A DNA stretch of 8,473 bases from Planctomycetota bacterium (GTDB lineage: Bacteria; Planctomycetota; Planctomycetia; Planctomycetales; Planctomycetaceae): contig JAJRTM010000079.1 of assembly GCA_024278285.1 (NCBI GenBank), forward strand, positions 1-8,473, read 5' to 3'. Shown here in pieces: positions 1 through 5,511 of this stretch. The notes beneath the pieces were generated by a model, which saw nothing but the letters and a program-made list of their open reading frames with translations, ran no database searches and was not told the DNA's origin. The stretch's first letter is position 1, and each line of letters starts with the position of its first letter. The position numbers and the translations under genes were made by a program.

Positions 1-1
1 A

Positions 2-733
2 TGGAACGAAGTTCTCTTACTGTTTTTGGCAACCTGGCTGGCATACGCGGGAGATCGGTTGCTTGATTCAATTCAGCAGGCAGAAAATAAATCTGGATTG
101 CCTCGTCATTTATTTGCAGTGAAGTATCGTCGAATACTTGGTTTTGTTTGGGGAGGCGTATTTCTGCTGACCTCGATGCTTGCTTTAGTAACGATCGATT
201 TGTCCAAATTGATGCTCGCCTCTGCCTTAGTACTGGGAGTTGCGATTTATTTTGTGATTTGCTTTCTCTTCCCACGATTCGCAAGAATCATCATCCCGCG
301 GGAACTTGTTGTCAGCGGCGTTTTTGTTGCAACGGCTCTGTTTTTTCCTGTGAGTCACTCGCAGGGATTTGCTCACCTGGCGTTGACAACTTATCTGGCT
401 ATTGTTTTATGGTCTCTTGCATTGATGAACTGTCTCGGCATTTCCTGCTGGGAACGGGACGAAGACCATCGCGCAGGTGAAAGAACACTGGCAACTACTT
501 TTCCTGTTCTTTGCCGCATTTATCCTGGACTGAATCTTGTTTTAATTCTCTGGATTGGTGGTTTATTCGCAAGTAGCGAATTTGCAGCATTGCCGATCGC
601 TTTGCTTGCGGGAGCTTTTGTTAGCATTTTGTTACTCAGCCTGATTCATTATGCGAAAATATCGCCTAAACTGAAACCTGTGCTGGCTGATCTATCCCTG
701 TTAGCTCCCTGGATATCCTGCTTTTTTTTATGA
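2..733 (+). CDS. UbiA-like polytopic membrane protein (5' end outside window)
   Basis: The frame is open from base 2, so the gene starts upstream; the TTG at 26 is internal. About 243 residues are visible, ending at TGA 731-733. The protein is almost entirely hydrophobic, with about eight likely membrane helices. The first visible helix ends in GDRLLD (visible residues 17-22), which resembles the first aspartate motif of UbiA-type prenyltransferases. A polar loop after the middle helices, CWERDEDHRAGERT, sits where the second acidic motif would be. UbiA enzymes move prenyl groups onto aromatic or other acceptors in the membrane. Neither motif is canonical (no NDxxDxxxD), so the substrate and even catalytic activity are uncertain. 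It could be a UbiA-fold protein of other function. The next gene converges on it with a 3-bp gap. Confidence 0.6.
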   Translation, partial: WNEVLLLFLATWLAYAGDRLLDSIQQAENKSGLPRHLFAVKYRRILGFVWGGVFLLTSMLALVTIDLSKLMLASALVLGVAIYFVICFLFPRFARIIIPRELVVSGVFVATALFFPVSHSQGFAHLALTTYLAIVLWSLALMNCLGISCWERDEDHRAGERTLATTFPVLCRIYPGLNLVLILWIGGLFASSEFAALPIALLAGAFVSILLLSLIHYAKISPKLKPVLADLSLLAPWISCFFL

Positions 734-736
734 CAA

Positions 737-928
737 TCAAATAGACAACGCGATCCCAGTAATGATCAGGACGACCGATAGTCTCCATAGTTTTTTGCCG
801 AGAGGGGTCATGCGATCGTAAGAGAAAAAATGAAACGCAGAATACCCTTTTTCCAACATGCAGAAATAGGAATAGAGCAGGCTCACAATACCAGCAAGCA
901 CCATACACAGACCAATAGTCTCTCTCAT
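737..928 (-). CDS. Small two-helix membrane protein, unknown function
   Basis: This 63-aa ORF has an ATG at 926-928 preceded by AGGAAG (plus-strand 936-941), a good ribosome binding site at 7-nt spacing. It has an N-terminal hydrophobic segment (about residues 4-25), a polar middle with SYDRMTPLGKK, and a second hydrophobic segment (about 49-63) reaching the C-terminus. Both ends are therefore membrane-embedded or close to the membrane. I do not recognise a family. It lies downstream of the malic enzyme on the same strand, but an inverted-repeat element lies between them and ends only 6 bp from its ribosome binding site, so the element may supply or block its promoter. The clean ribosome binding site is the main argument for a real gene. 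A competing 80-aa frame (666-908) overlaps the UbiA-like gene and looks non-coding. Confidence 0.5.
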   Translation of the reverse strand: MRETIGLCMVLAGIVSLLYSYFCMLEKGYSAFHFFSYDRMTPLGKKLWRLSVVLIITGIALSI

Positions 929-946
929 GGCACGGCTTCCTTTTTT

Positions 947-1164
947 CTGACTCTACCGGATTCTATGTGCCAGTAATTTCAATGCTTTTGTTTATGGCTT
1001 TCAGCCAAGGGGGCTTATCTTGATCTTTTCCTGGGGCGATGCCCCAGGCTATGGTAAAAGAGGCCTTCAGCCAAAAAAAGTAAAGCCCGACAGTAATTGC
1101 TTGCTCAATGCAAAGCGATTTTTGATCAATCAAACCGGCTGCACATAAAATCCGGTAGAGTCAG
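947..1164. repeat. MITE-like element with 24-bp inverted ends and internal hairpins
   Basis: Bases 947-970 and 1141-1164 are inverted copies with one mismatch (23 of 24); the outer 16 bp, beginning CTGACTCTACCGGATT, match exactly. Inside are nested smaller dyads: GGGCTT at 1011-1016 against AAGCCC at 1083-1088, and a perfect 8-bp stem with 3-nt loop at 1030-1048 (CCTGGGGC GAT GCCCCAGG). There are also two near-identical direct copies of GGCYTTCAGCCAA (996-1008, 1062-1074) and a direct CAGTAATT (971-978, 1091-1098). No transposase is encoded and no convincing target duplication flanks it. The size and long inverted ends fit a non-autonomous transposable element. I recall hairpins of this GGGGC-GAT-GCCCC type recurring in planctomycete genomes, but could not check that. 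No T-run follows the hairpin, so it is not a standard terminator. Confidence 0.65.
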
Positions 1165-1170
1165 CCTGCC

Positions 1171-1629
1171 TTAACTTGAAGCGTGTCCTTTGCGGGCGAC
1201 GCCGGTTTCTATTGCAGCTTGCGAAACGGCTAAGGCGACCGCGGTTGCACAACGGGGATCGAAAACAGAAGGGATGATGTAATCGGTATGCAGTTCGTCG
1301 CTGGGAATAATTTCTGCGATGGCCTGGGCGGCTGCAATTTTCATTGGCAGGTTAATTTCAGAAGCGCGAACATCGAGTACGCCTCGAAACAGACCGGGGA
1401 AGCAAAGAACATTGTTAATCTGGTTCGGGTAATCGGAACGTCCCGTTGCCATGATTTTGACATGAGGCGATGCTTCTGCGGGCGTTATTTCGGGATCAGG
1501 ATTAGCCAACGCAAAAACAATCGGGTCTTTCGCCATGCTTTCGATGTTTTCCCGCTGGAGGAGATTCGGGCTGGAAACTCCGATAAAAACATCTGCCCCG
1601 ATCAGCACTGTTTTCAAATCACCTTCCAC
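1171..1629 (-). CDS. Malic enzyme, C-terminal remnant downstream of the internal stop
   Basis: This is the uninterrupted 152-codon continuation of the malic enzyme frame, beginning at a GTG 21 nt past the stop codon start. It holds the second half of the Rossmann domain: GADVFIGVSSPNLL (11-24 of this piece), ALANPDPEI (40-48) and ATGRSDYPNQINN (61-73), all typical of malic enzymes in this order. Nothing resembling a ribosome binding site precedes the GTG (CGAACCAACAAGCA), so independent translation is doubtful. The absence of any further stop or frameshift over 152 codons shows that decay, if real, is recent. It ends 6 bp from the inverted-repeat element at 947-1164. Confidence 0.45.
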   Translation of the reverse strand: MEGDLKTVLIGADVFIGVSSPNLLQRENIESMAKDPIVFALANPDPEITPAEASPHVKIMATGRSDYPNQINNVLCFPGLFRGVLDVRASEINLPMKIAAAQAIAEIIPSDELHTDYIIPSVFDPRCATAVALAVSQAAIETGVARKGHASS

Positions 1630-1647
1630 TGCTTGTTGGTTCGTATG

Positions 1648-2586
1648 TTATGCCAGCCATTTTTTGAGGACATTCAACTCGGCTCGTTTTGTTGAAATCG
1701 CCCCTTGACGATCACAGACAATGACATGTTGAATTCCCATTTCCAAAAGTAATCGTGTCACGGCTGCCCCGGCTGCGCCAGCACCGTTAACGACAACACG
1801 AATTGCATTGGGTGATTTTTTCACCAGCTTCAACGCATTGAATAACGCTGCGTAAACGACAATCGCGGTGCCGTGCTGGTCGTCGTGGAAGACCGGGATT
1901 TCCATTTCTTTGGAAAGACGTTCTTCAATTTCGACACAGCGAGGAGCAGAAATATCTTCCAGATTGATCCCCCCGAAAGAGGGCTCGAGCGCTTTGACAA
2001 TTTGAATAATTTCTTCAACATCCTGTGTTTGCAAACAAATCGGAAATGCATCGACATCCGCAAATTCCTTGAACAGGATCGCTTTACCTTCCATCACAGG
2101 CATTGCAGCTCGCGGACCGATGTTTCCCAGTCCAAGAACGGCAGAGCCATCTGAAACAACTGCGATTGTATTTCGGCGAATCGTCAATCGAAAAGAATCG
2201 TCTGGATCGTTAGCGATCGCGGTACAAACACGCGCAACCCCCGGCGTGTACGCCATCGAAAGATCGTCACGGGTTTTAATGGAAACTCGCGGATGAATTT
2301 CGAGCTTCCCACCCAGGTGCATCAGAAAAACACGATCCGAAATGTTAACAACCGTAACATCTTCGACCGCCTTGAGCGTTTCTGCGATTCGCTCTCCATG
2401 TTCAACATTACTGGCGTTAACGGTGAAATCGCGTGTAATAAACCCTTGCGCAGATTTCACGACATCAACTGCCCCAATCGATCCCCCTTCGGTCCCAATC
2501 ACTGAGCTAATCATTCCCAGGTATTTGGGAGCATCCGGATAACGCAAGCGAATAATAATACTGTAACCAGCAGAAGTGTGAGACAT
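1648..2586 (-). CDS. Malic enzyme, N-terminal 312-aa open frame (ACT plus catalytic domain)
   Basis: This is the portion that would be translated as the sequence stands. Residues 1-85 look like an ACT regulatory domain ([21 protein letters not shown] at the start). The catalytic part carries HLGGKLE (90-96), the AYTPGVA motif with the catalytic tyrosine (Tyr113), MEGKA with the likely catalytic lysine (Lys168), and acidic metal ligands in NLEDISAP (Glu210, Asp211) and FHDDQHGTA (Asp235, Asp236). [13 protein letters not shown] (265-277) is the dinucleotide-binding loop, with CDRQGA at 291-296 closing the second strand. The frame then stops after KKWLA. ACT domains in related enzymes bind small-molecule effectors; which one is unknown here. 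Without the C-terminal third the product is probably inactive or unstable. Confidence 0.7.
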   Translation of the reverse strand: MSHTSAGYSIIIRLRYPDAPKYLGMISSVIGTEGGSIGAVDVVKSAQGFITRDFTVNASNVEHGERIAETLKAVEDVTVVNISDRVFLMHLGGKLEIHPRVSIKTRDDLSMAYTPGVARVCTAIANDPDDSFRLTIRRNTIAVVSDGSAVLGLGNIGPRAAMPVMEGKAILFKEFADVDAFPICLQTQDVEEIIQIVKALEPSFGGINLEDISAPRCVEIEERLSKEMEIPVFHDDQHGTAIVVYAALFNALKLVKKSPNAIRVVVNGAGAAGAAVTRLLLEMGIQHVIVCDRQGAISTKRAELNVLKKWLA

Positions 2587-2897
2587 ATTCGCATTTCCAT
2601 TCGTAAAAAAACAAACATCTGATAATACCGTAGCTTAATGAGAGGGGGATTTTCTGACAATATCGATGTAGATGGATCCCATGGGAAGAGGTCAGATCAC
2701 TGAATAGCTACCATTTAATCTGCTGGATGAACAGAACACTCTGTTTCAAGCTGACCTGCTCCCTGACAATATATCATACAAGACTTCCCCGGAAGGAGAG
2801 AGGGATTAAAGAACTGCTCGCCGTGGACAAACAGATGAAACAGAAGTATCCTCCAGAAGGTGAACAACGTTTTTCGTCAAGTCAGGAACAATGAATC
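2587..2897. other. Divergent intergenic gap, 311 bp
   Basis: This region separates the minus-strand malic enzyme from the plus-strand 76-aa membrane gene, so both promoters should be here. I see no convincing pair of promoter boxes. TATCAT on the plus strand near 2771 and TATTAT on the minus strand near 2625 are possible -10 boxes without good -35 partners. A palindrome CCCATGGG lies at 2678-2685. A 55-codon plus-strand frame (ATG 2727 to TGA 2892-2894) ends 3 bp before the next start codon, but it has no ribosome binding site and no recognisable sequence. Bases 2701-2722 resemble the thiL start region at 3353-3374 (17 of 22). Confidence 0.4.
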
Positions 2898-3128
2898 ATG
2901 TTTAGCTTCTTATTTCTTTTACTGTTCTGGTCAGTAATTATTGTCTGGCTCTATTTCTGGGTACTGATGTTTGCCAATATGATGCTGTTTGCCTCCAAAG
3001 AGTTGCCTTGGGAATACGATAAAGCCATCTGGGCCTGCCTGTTTATTATCTTGCCGCCGATTGCTCCGTTTGCGTTCTGGATGTTCAAGAACGCCTATCT
3101 GAGCACTTATGAAAACGATAACGAATGA
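2898..3128 (+). CDS. Small membrane protein with PLDc_N-like second helix
   Basis: This 76-aa protein has an ATG at 2898 preceded by AGGAA (2884-2888) at 9-nt spacing. Residues 1-33 form a strongly hydrophobic first helix. A short polar stretch follows (ASKELPWEYDKAIW, about 33-46), then a second helix around residues 44-64 with FIILPPIAPFAFWMFKN. The tail is polar and acidic (YENDNE). The aromatic-proline pattern of the second helix resembles small proteins built on the phospholipase D nuclease N-terminal (PLDc_N) membrane domain, but this is only a visual resemblance. No function can be assigned. It stands alone on its strand, 236 bp before thiL, from which it is separated by a hairpin and a repeat element. 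Confidence 0.65.
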   Translation: MFSFLFLLLFWSVIIVWLYFWVLMFANMMLFASKELPWEYDKAIWACLFIILPPIAPFAFWMFKNAYLSTYENDNE

Positions 3129-3146
3129 TGCACTTTCAAAGTAAAG

Positions 3147-3165
3147 CGTTACATGGAATGTAACG
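3147..3165. repeat. Perfect 8-bp stem, 3-nt loop hairpin
   Basis: CGTTACAT GGA ATGTAACG lies 18 bp past the stop codon of the small membrane gene and touches the left end of the repeat element at 3165. No T-run follows, so it is a weak candidate for a terminator but could protect the 3' end of the transcript. GTTACATGGAAT in its left half resembles GTTACCATGGAAT at the thiL start (3359-3371). Confidence 0.5.
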
Positions 3166-3350
3166 ATTCAGTGATGGGTGGCTGGGGACAAATTGTCGGA
3201 AATAGTGTGAACAGTTGACGAGACGGCTGGCGACAATTTGCCCCCAGATGCAATCAGGTATCCAGTTCTGGGGGCAGATTGTGCGAAGATCATCTGAGTA
3301 TTCATACTTTTTTAATAACAATCTGTCCCCAGCCACCCTCTCATTGAATC
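3165..3350. repeat. Four-armed palindromic repeat (REPIN- or MITE-like)
   Basis: The outer arms, 3165-3196 and 3318-3350, are inverted copies with a few mismatches and share GGGTGGCTGGGGACA. The inner arms, 3233-3248 and 3267-3282, are inverted copies with one mismatch in 16. All four share a core related to CTGGGGACAAATTGT, in alternating orientation. The DNA can therefore fold as one long nested cruciform or as two adjacent hairpins. Paired, inverted short palindromes of this kind are typical of REP sequences mobilised by REP-associated tyrosine transposases (RAYT). No such transposase is in this window. It occupies nearly the whole gap upstream of thiL and ends 14 bp before the start codon, so it may affect thiL expression. 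Confidence 0.7.
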
Positions 3351-3364
3351 GCTAAATAGTTACC

Positions 3365-4312
3365 ATGGAATTTGAACTGATTGAACGATTGAAATCTGCA
3401 CTCCCTCACGATTCACAACTGCCGCTGGGGATTGGCGATGACTGTGCCATTCTTGCTGAAGACGCCAGGTCTGAACAACTCGTTACGACCGACATGCTGC
3501 TTGATGGTATCCATTTTATTTATGATACCGATAAAGAAAACGCCCAATCGTTAGAGTTGATTGCCCGTAAATCGATTGCGGTCAGTCTTTCAGATATCGC
3601 TGCAATGGGCGGGAAACCTCAAACCGCCTTTTTGAGCCTGGCGATCCCACGATCCTGGGACGCAGATCAAGCCAACGAACTTTTCGATAGCTTTGCCAAG
3701 GCGGCGAGAGAATTTCAAATCACTCTGGCAGGCGGCGATACCACAAGTTGGAATCACTTGCTGGCAATAAACGTGACAGTAGTTGGCAAAGTTCCAAAAT
3801 CAAAAGCGATCAGGCGCAGCGGCGCTCAAGCGGGCGATTTCATCTGCGTTTCCGGCCCGCTGGGTGGCTCCCTTTCAGGAAAACATTTGACCTTCACGCC
3901 AAGAGTTCAACAAGGGCAATGGCTGAGAGAACATTGCACGATTCACGCAATGATCGATATCAGCGACGGACTTCTGGCTGACCTGGGACACATCCTCCAG
4001 CAAAGTGAGGTCGGTGCAGAAATAGTTGCTGAGCAAATTCCGATTTCAAAACAAGCAGACGAAATCAGCGATAATAAATCTCCGCTGGAACACGCGCTCA
4101 CAGACGGCGAAGATTTCGAACTTCTCTGGACAATGTCAAAATCAGAATATGAAAAACTGATGCAGCAAAAAGAAGGCTTCATCGAAGTGCACCACATCGG
4201 CAACATCACTAAGGAAAAAGGCTGCTTTCTGGTTGATCAACAAGGACATAAAAAACGCCGAGGTGACGAAGGCTATGTGCATCAACTTGGAGAAGAAGAA
4301 TCTCTCTTATAA
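3365..4312 (+). CDS. thiL: Thiamine-monophosphate kinase
   Basis: This 315-aa protein is of usual family length. ThiL phosphorylates thiamine monophosphate with ATP to make thiamine diphosphate, the last step of cofactor synthesis, in the cytoplasm. Motifs run in the expected order: GIGDDCAI (22-29), TTDMLLDGIHF (41-51), SLSDIAAMGG (74-83), AGGDTT (122-127), the ISDGLLADLG segment (199-208) and LTDGEDFELLW (246-255). The aspartates in these motifs bind magnesium and ATP in AIR synthase/PurM-fold kinases. The ATG at 3365 opens MEFELIERLK, a common start for ThiL. No clear ribosome binding site precedes it; the repeat element ends 14 bp upstream. Its TAA lies in the palindrome TTATAA, which also holds the stop codon of higA on the other strand, giving a 6-bp tail-to-tail overlap. 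No other thi gene is nearby. Confidence 0.95.
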   Translation: MEFELIERLKSALPHDSQLPLGIGDDCAILAEDARSEQLVTTDMLLDGIHFIYDTDKENAQSLELIARKSIAVSLSDIAAMGGKPQTAFLSLAIPRSWDADQANELFDSFAKAAREFQITLAGGDTTSWNHLLAINVTVVGKVPKSKAIRRSGAQAGDFICVSGPLGGSLSGKHLTFTPRVQQGQWLREHCTIHAMIDISDGLLADLGHILQQSEVGAEIVAEQIPISKQADEISDNKSPLEHALTDGEDFELLWTMSKSEYEKLMQQKEGFIEVHHIGNITKEKGCFLVDQQGHKKRRGDEGYVHQLGEEESLL

Positions 4313-4738
4313 ATGATGAGTCAATAGACTATTATCGACATCAAAAAACTTTGCCAGAGTTCGAATAATCTGCCGACTGAATGATTTCTTGCCAGCGAGT
4401 ATTTCGGAAATGGTCGATTTAGCGATCTTCGTCTTGCGGTGTAACTCGACTTGGCTGATTCCTTTGGCTTCCATAAGGTGTCGCAACAGATCTGCATCGC
4501 TGGCAGCCTCAATTGGATAATACTCATCTTCGTAGGTTGCTACAAGATCGCTTAGCGCATCCAGATATAATTCTTCCCCGGGCAACAACTTTCCGCTGGC
4601 AAGAAGTTGGTCAATCACTTGCTGAGCCGCTTCGAGGTCTGCTTCAGAACGAATCGAAGTAAGCGGGAAGTCTTTAATGAGCTCAAGATAAGTGTCGCGT
4701 ACCTTACCCTTGAAACGTTTTGTTGTTTTTGTAGCCAT
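4307..4738 (-). CDS. higA: HigA-type antitoxin, helix-turn-helix regulator
   Basis: This 143-aa protein is encoded directly after the HigB-type toxin on the same strand, 73 bp downstream. The N-terminal part (about 10-80) is a helical region with RSEADLEAAQQVIDQLL, as in the E. coli HigA/YgjM group. The C-terminal part (about 83-137) is a Cro/CI-type HTH with KGISQVELHRKTKIAKSTISEILAGKKSFS, where the recognition helix is about 106-116. The antitoxin binds and neutralises HigB and, with it, represses the operon. The likely operator is the palindrome in the promoter upstream of higB. The start ATG has no good ribosome binding site. The AT-rich 73-bp gap may hold a separate antitoxin promoter, but I see no strong boxes. 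It overlaps thiL tail-to-tail by 6 bp. Confidence 0.88.
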   Translation of the reverse strand: MATKTTKRFKGKVRDTYLELIKDFPLTSIRSEADLEAAQQVIDQLLASGKLLPGEELYLDALSDLVATYEDEYYPIEAASDADLLRHLMEAKGISQVELHRKTKIAKSTISEILAGKKSFSRQIIRTLAKFFDVDNSLLTHHL

Positions 4739-4811
4739 GTTTATGTCGCAGTATTAAAAATATTCTTGCTCTGATTATTCATTAATTTTTTCTGCATTGA
4801 ATCGCAAAGAC

Positions 4812-5162
4812 TTATTTTCTGCGTTTTCCTGATTTCTGTGGTGCATCAATAAAACAACCACATTCAGTCTTCCAGTTCTCTTTATCATATTGCTTGTGCG
4901 TCATCACTCGAAGAATAAATACTTTTTGACTTGAATAGAGAATACGAGTAATCAGACGGTATTTATTACCACCAATATTGAAAACAGAACAGTTGCCAAC
5001 AAGGTCTGCGTGAGAAAAACTTGCCTTCACTTCTCCCCAGTTCTCCCAAGCTACACTCTTACTGTTAACATGAGTGTACCACGCCCGCAACGGGCCTTGC
5101 GAGTCGGCACCATTGGGATTCTCCCAAAAATCCCGGAGTCGAGATTTTGAAATGACTCGCAT
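4812..5162 (-). CDS. higB: HigB-type toxin, RelE-like mRNA interferase
   Basis: From the ATG at 5160-5162 this is 116 aa. The frame extends to a GTG at 5201, but GGAAG sits 7 nt before the inner ATG, the family begins with M-x-V-I as here (MRVISKSRLRDFWE), and the predicted transcription start is near 5199, so the inner start is preferred. Family motifs are LRDFWE (9-14), PLRAWY (24-29), VFNIGGNKYRL (60-70) and THKQYDKENW (88-97), the last near the active site. HigB toxins cut mRNA at the ribosome and stop growth when the antitoxin is lost. The basic tail after 100 (CGCFIDAPQKSGKRRK) is longer than in most short HigB proteins. The toxin-first order is the usual one for higBA. Confidence 0.9.
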   Translation of the reverse strand: MRVISKSRLRDFWENPNGADSQGPLRAWYTHVNSKSVAWENWGEVKASFSHADLVGNCSVFNIGGNKYRLITRILYSSQKVFILRVMTHKQYDKENWKTECGCFIDAPQKSGKRRK

Positions 5163-5205
5163 TCGCAATCTTCCATGTTCTATGACGCAACGAACTTCCA
5201 CTTAA

Positions 5206-5234
5206 AGTATAGTTCGCATAACGCGAACTGTCAA
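5206..5234 (-). promoter_or_regulatory. higBA promoter with embedded operator palindrome
   Basis: On the minus strand TTGACA (5229-5234) and TATACT (5206-5211) are separated by exactly 17 bp, a near-perfect sigma-70 type promoter. The spacer is almost entirely the dyad AGTTCGC GTTAT GCGAACT (5211-5229; 7-bp arms, 5-bp centre), which a HigA dimer could bind to block RNA polymerase. Transcription would start near 5199, leaving a leader of about 37 nt before the higB ATG at 5162. The binding protein is inferred from operon logic and not shown by the sequence. Confidence 0.8.
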
Positions 5235-5326
5235 GGGCGGTCTTTGACGCCAGTCCCCCCCTCTTCTTCCTAGCAGTGCAGTAAGCCTTTACGCCTAATA
5301 CCTAACCCGGATAAACCGGAACCAAA

Positions 5327-5453
5327 GTAGGTTAGGCTTTCCAGCCTGACAAATGTGGTTTCCATGATGCTCACCTTTTGATTTACCAGCGAACGAACTT
5401 TTTTTCTCGAAAAGTTTGTGCGTAATGATGTCAGGCTGGAAAGCCTAACCTAC
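5327..5453. repeat. Inverted repeat with perfect 25-bp arms (REPIN/MITE-like)
   Basis: Bases 5327-5351 and 5429-5453 are exact inverted copies over 25 bp, separated by 77 bp. Each arm is itself a small hairpin, AGGCT TTCC AGCCT, so two REP-like units face each other. The loop holds a further dyad, AACTTTT (5396-5402) against AAAAGTT (5410-5416). No gene is encoded. The element fills much of the gap between the higB promoter and the end of maf; the rest of that gap (5235-5326, 5454-5511) shows nothing clear. AGGCTTTCCAGCCT-type palindromes are, from memory, common in planctomycete genomes, which is unverified. As a long stem it could also end transcripts from either side. Confidence 0.75.
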
Positions 5454-5511
5454 GATTCATCAAAATATCCTGCCACTTTTGCACAGCATTTCATTGGTAA
5501 GATACTAAAGC

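Larger units (their letters stand above)
1171..2586 (-). pseudogene. NAD(P)-malic enzyme with N-terminal ACT domain, interrupted by one in-frame TAA
   Basis: Read through, the frame gives 471 codons from ATG 2584-2586 to TAA 1171-1173, with a single internal TAA at codon 313 (1648-1650). Both sides stay in the same frame and both match malic enzyme, so this is a point nonsense change rather than a frameshift. A GAA to TAA change would explain it (WLA-E-HTN). The intact enzyme converts malate to pyruvate and CO2 with reduction of NAD(P). Domains in order: ACT (about 1-85), malic N-terminal domain (about 88-260), NAD-binding Rossmann domain (about 262-460). The stop falls inside the Rossmann domain, after its GAGAAG loop, so the truncated product should not bind cofactor properly. 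A weak GGAA ribosome binding site precedes the ATG. A sequencing error or very recent inactivation are the main explanations. Confidence 0.8.

Noticed and set aside
26..733. UbiA-like gene starting at TTG 26
   Set aside because: The frame is open from base 2 with hydrophobic sequence continuing upstream into the first helix, so TTG 26 is internal and the gene is cut by the window edge.
666..908. 80-codon minus-strand frame
   Set aside because: It overlaps the end of the UbiA-like gene and lies over the better-supported 737-928 ORF, which has a good ribosome binding site.
1030..1048. Perfect hairpin as a rho-independent terminator of the malic enzyme
   Set aside because: No T-run follows on either strand, and it sits inside the repeat element as part of its internal structure.
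1630..1650. Programmed readthrough or selenocysteine-like recoding at the malic enzyme stop
   Set aside because: The codon is TAA, not TGA, no recoding structure is evident, and the site is not a catalytic position, so mutation or sequencing error is more economical.
1288..1695. 135-codon plus-strand frame opposite the malic enzyme
   Set aside because: Antisense shadow of conserved malic enzyme codons; no family resemblance.
2727..2894. 55-codon plus-strand frame (ATG 2727) ending just before the 76-aa gene
   Set aside because: No ribosome binding site and no recognisable sequence features. Kept only as a remark in the gap description.
3136..3336. 66-codon minus-strand frame
   Set aside because: It lies almost wholly within the palindromic repeat 3165-3350, and its residues reflect the repeat arms.
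5163..5201. Longer higB from GTG 5201
   Set aside because: The predicted transcription start is near 5199, the GTG has no ribosome binding site, and the inner ATG at 5162 has one and matches the family start.
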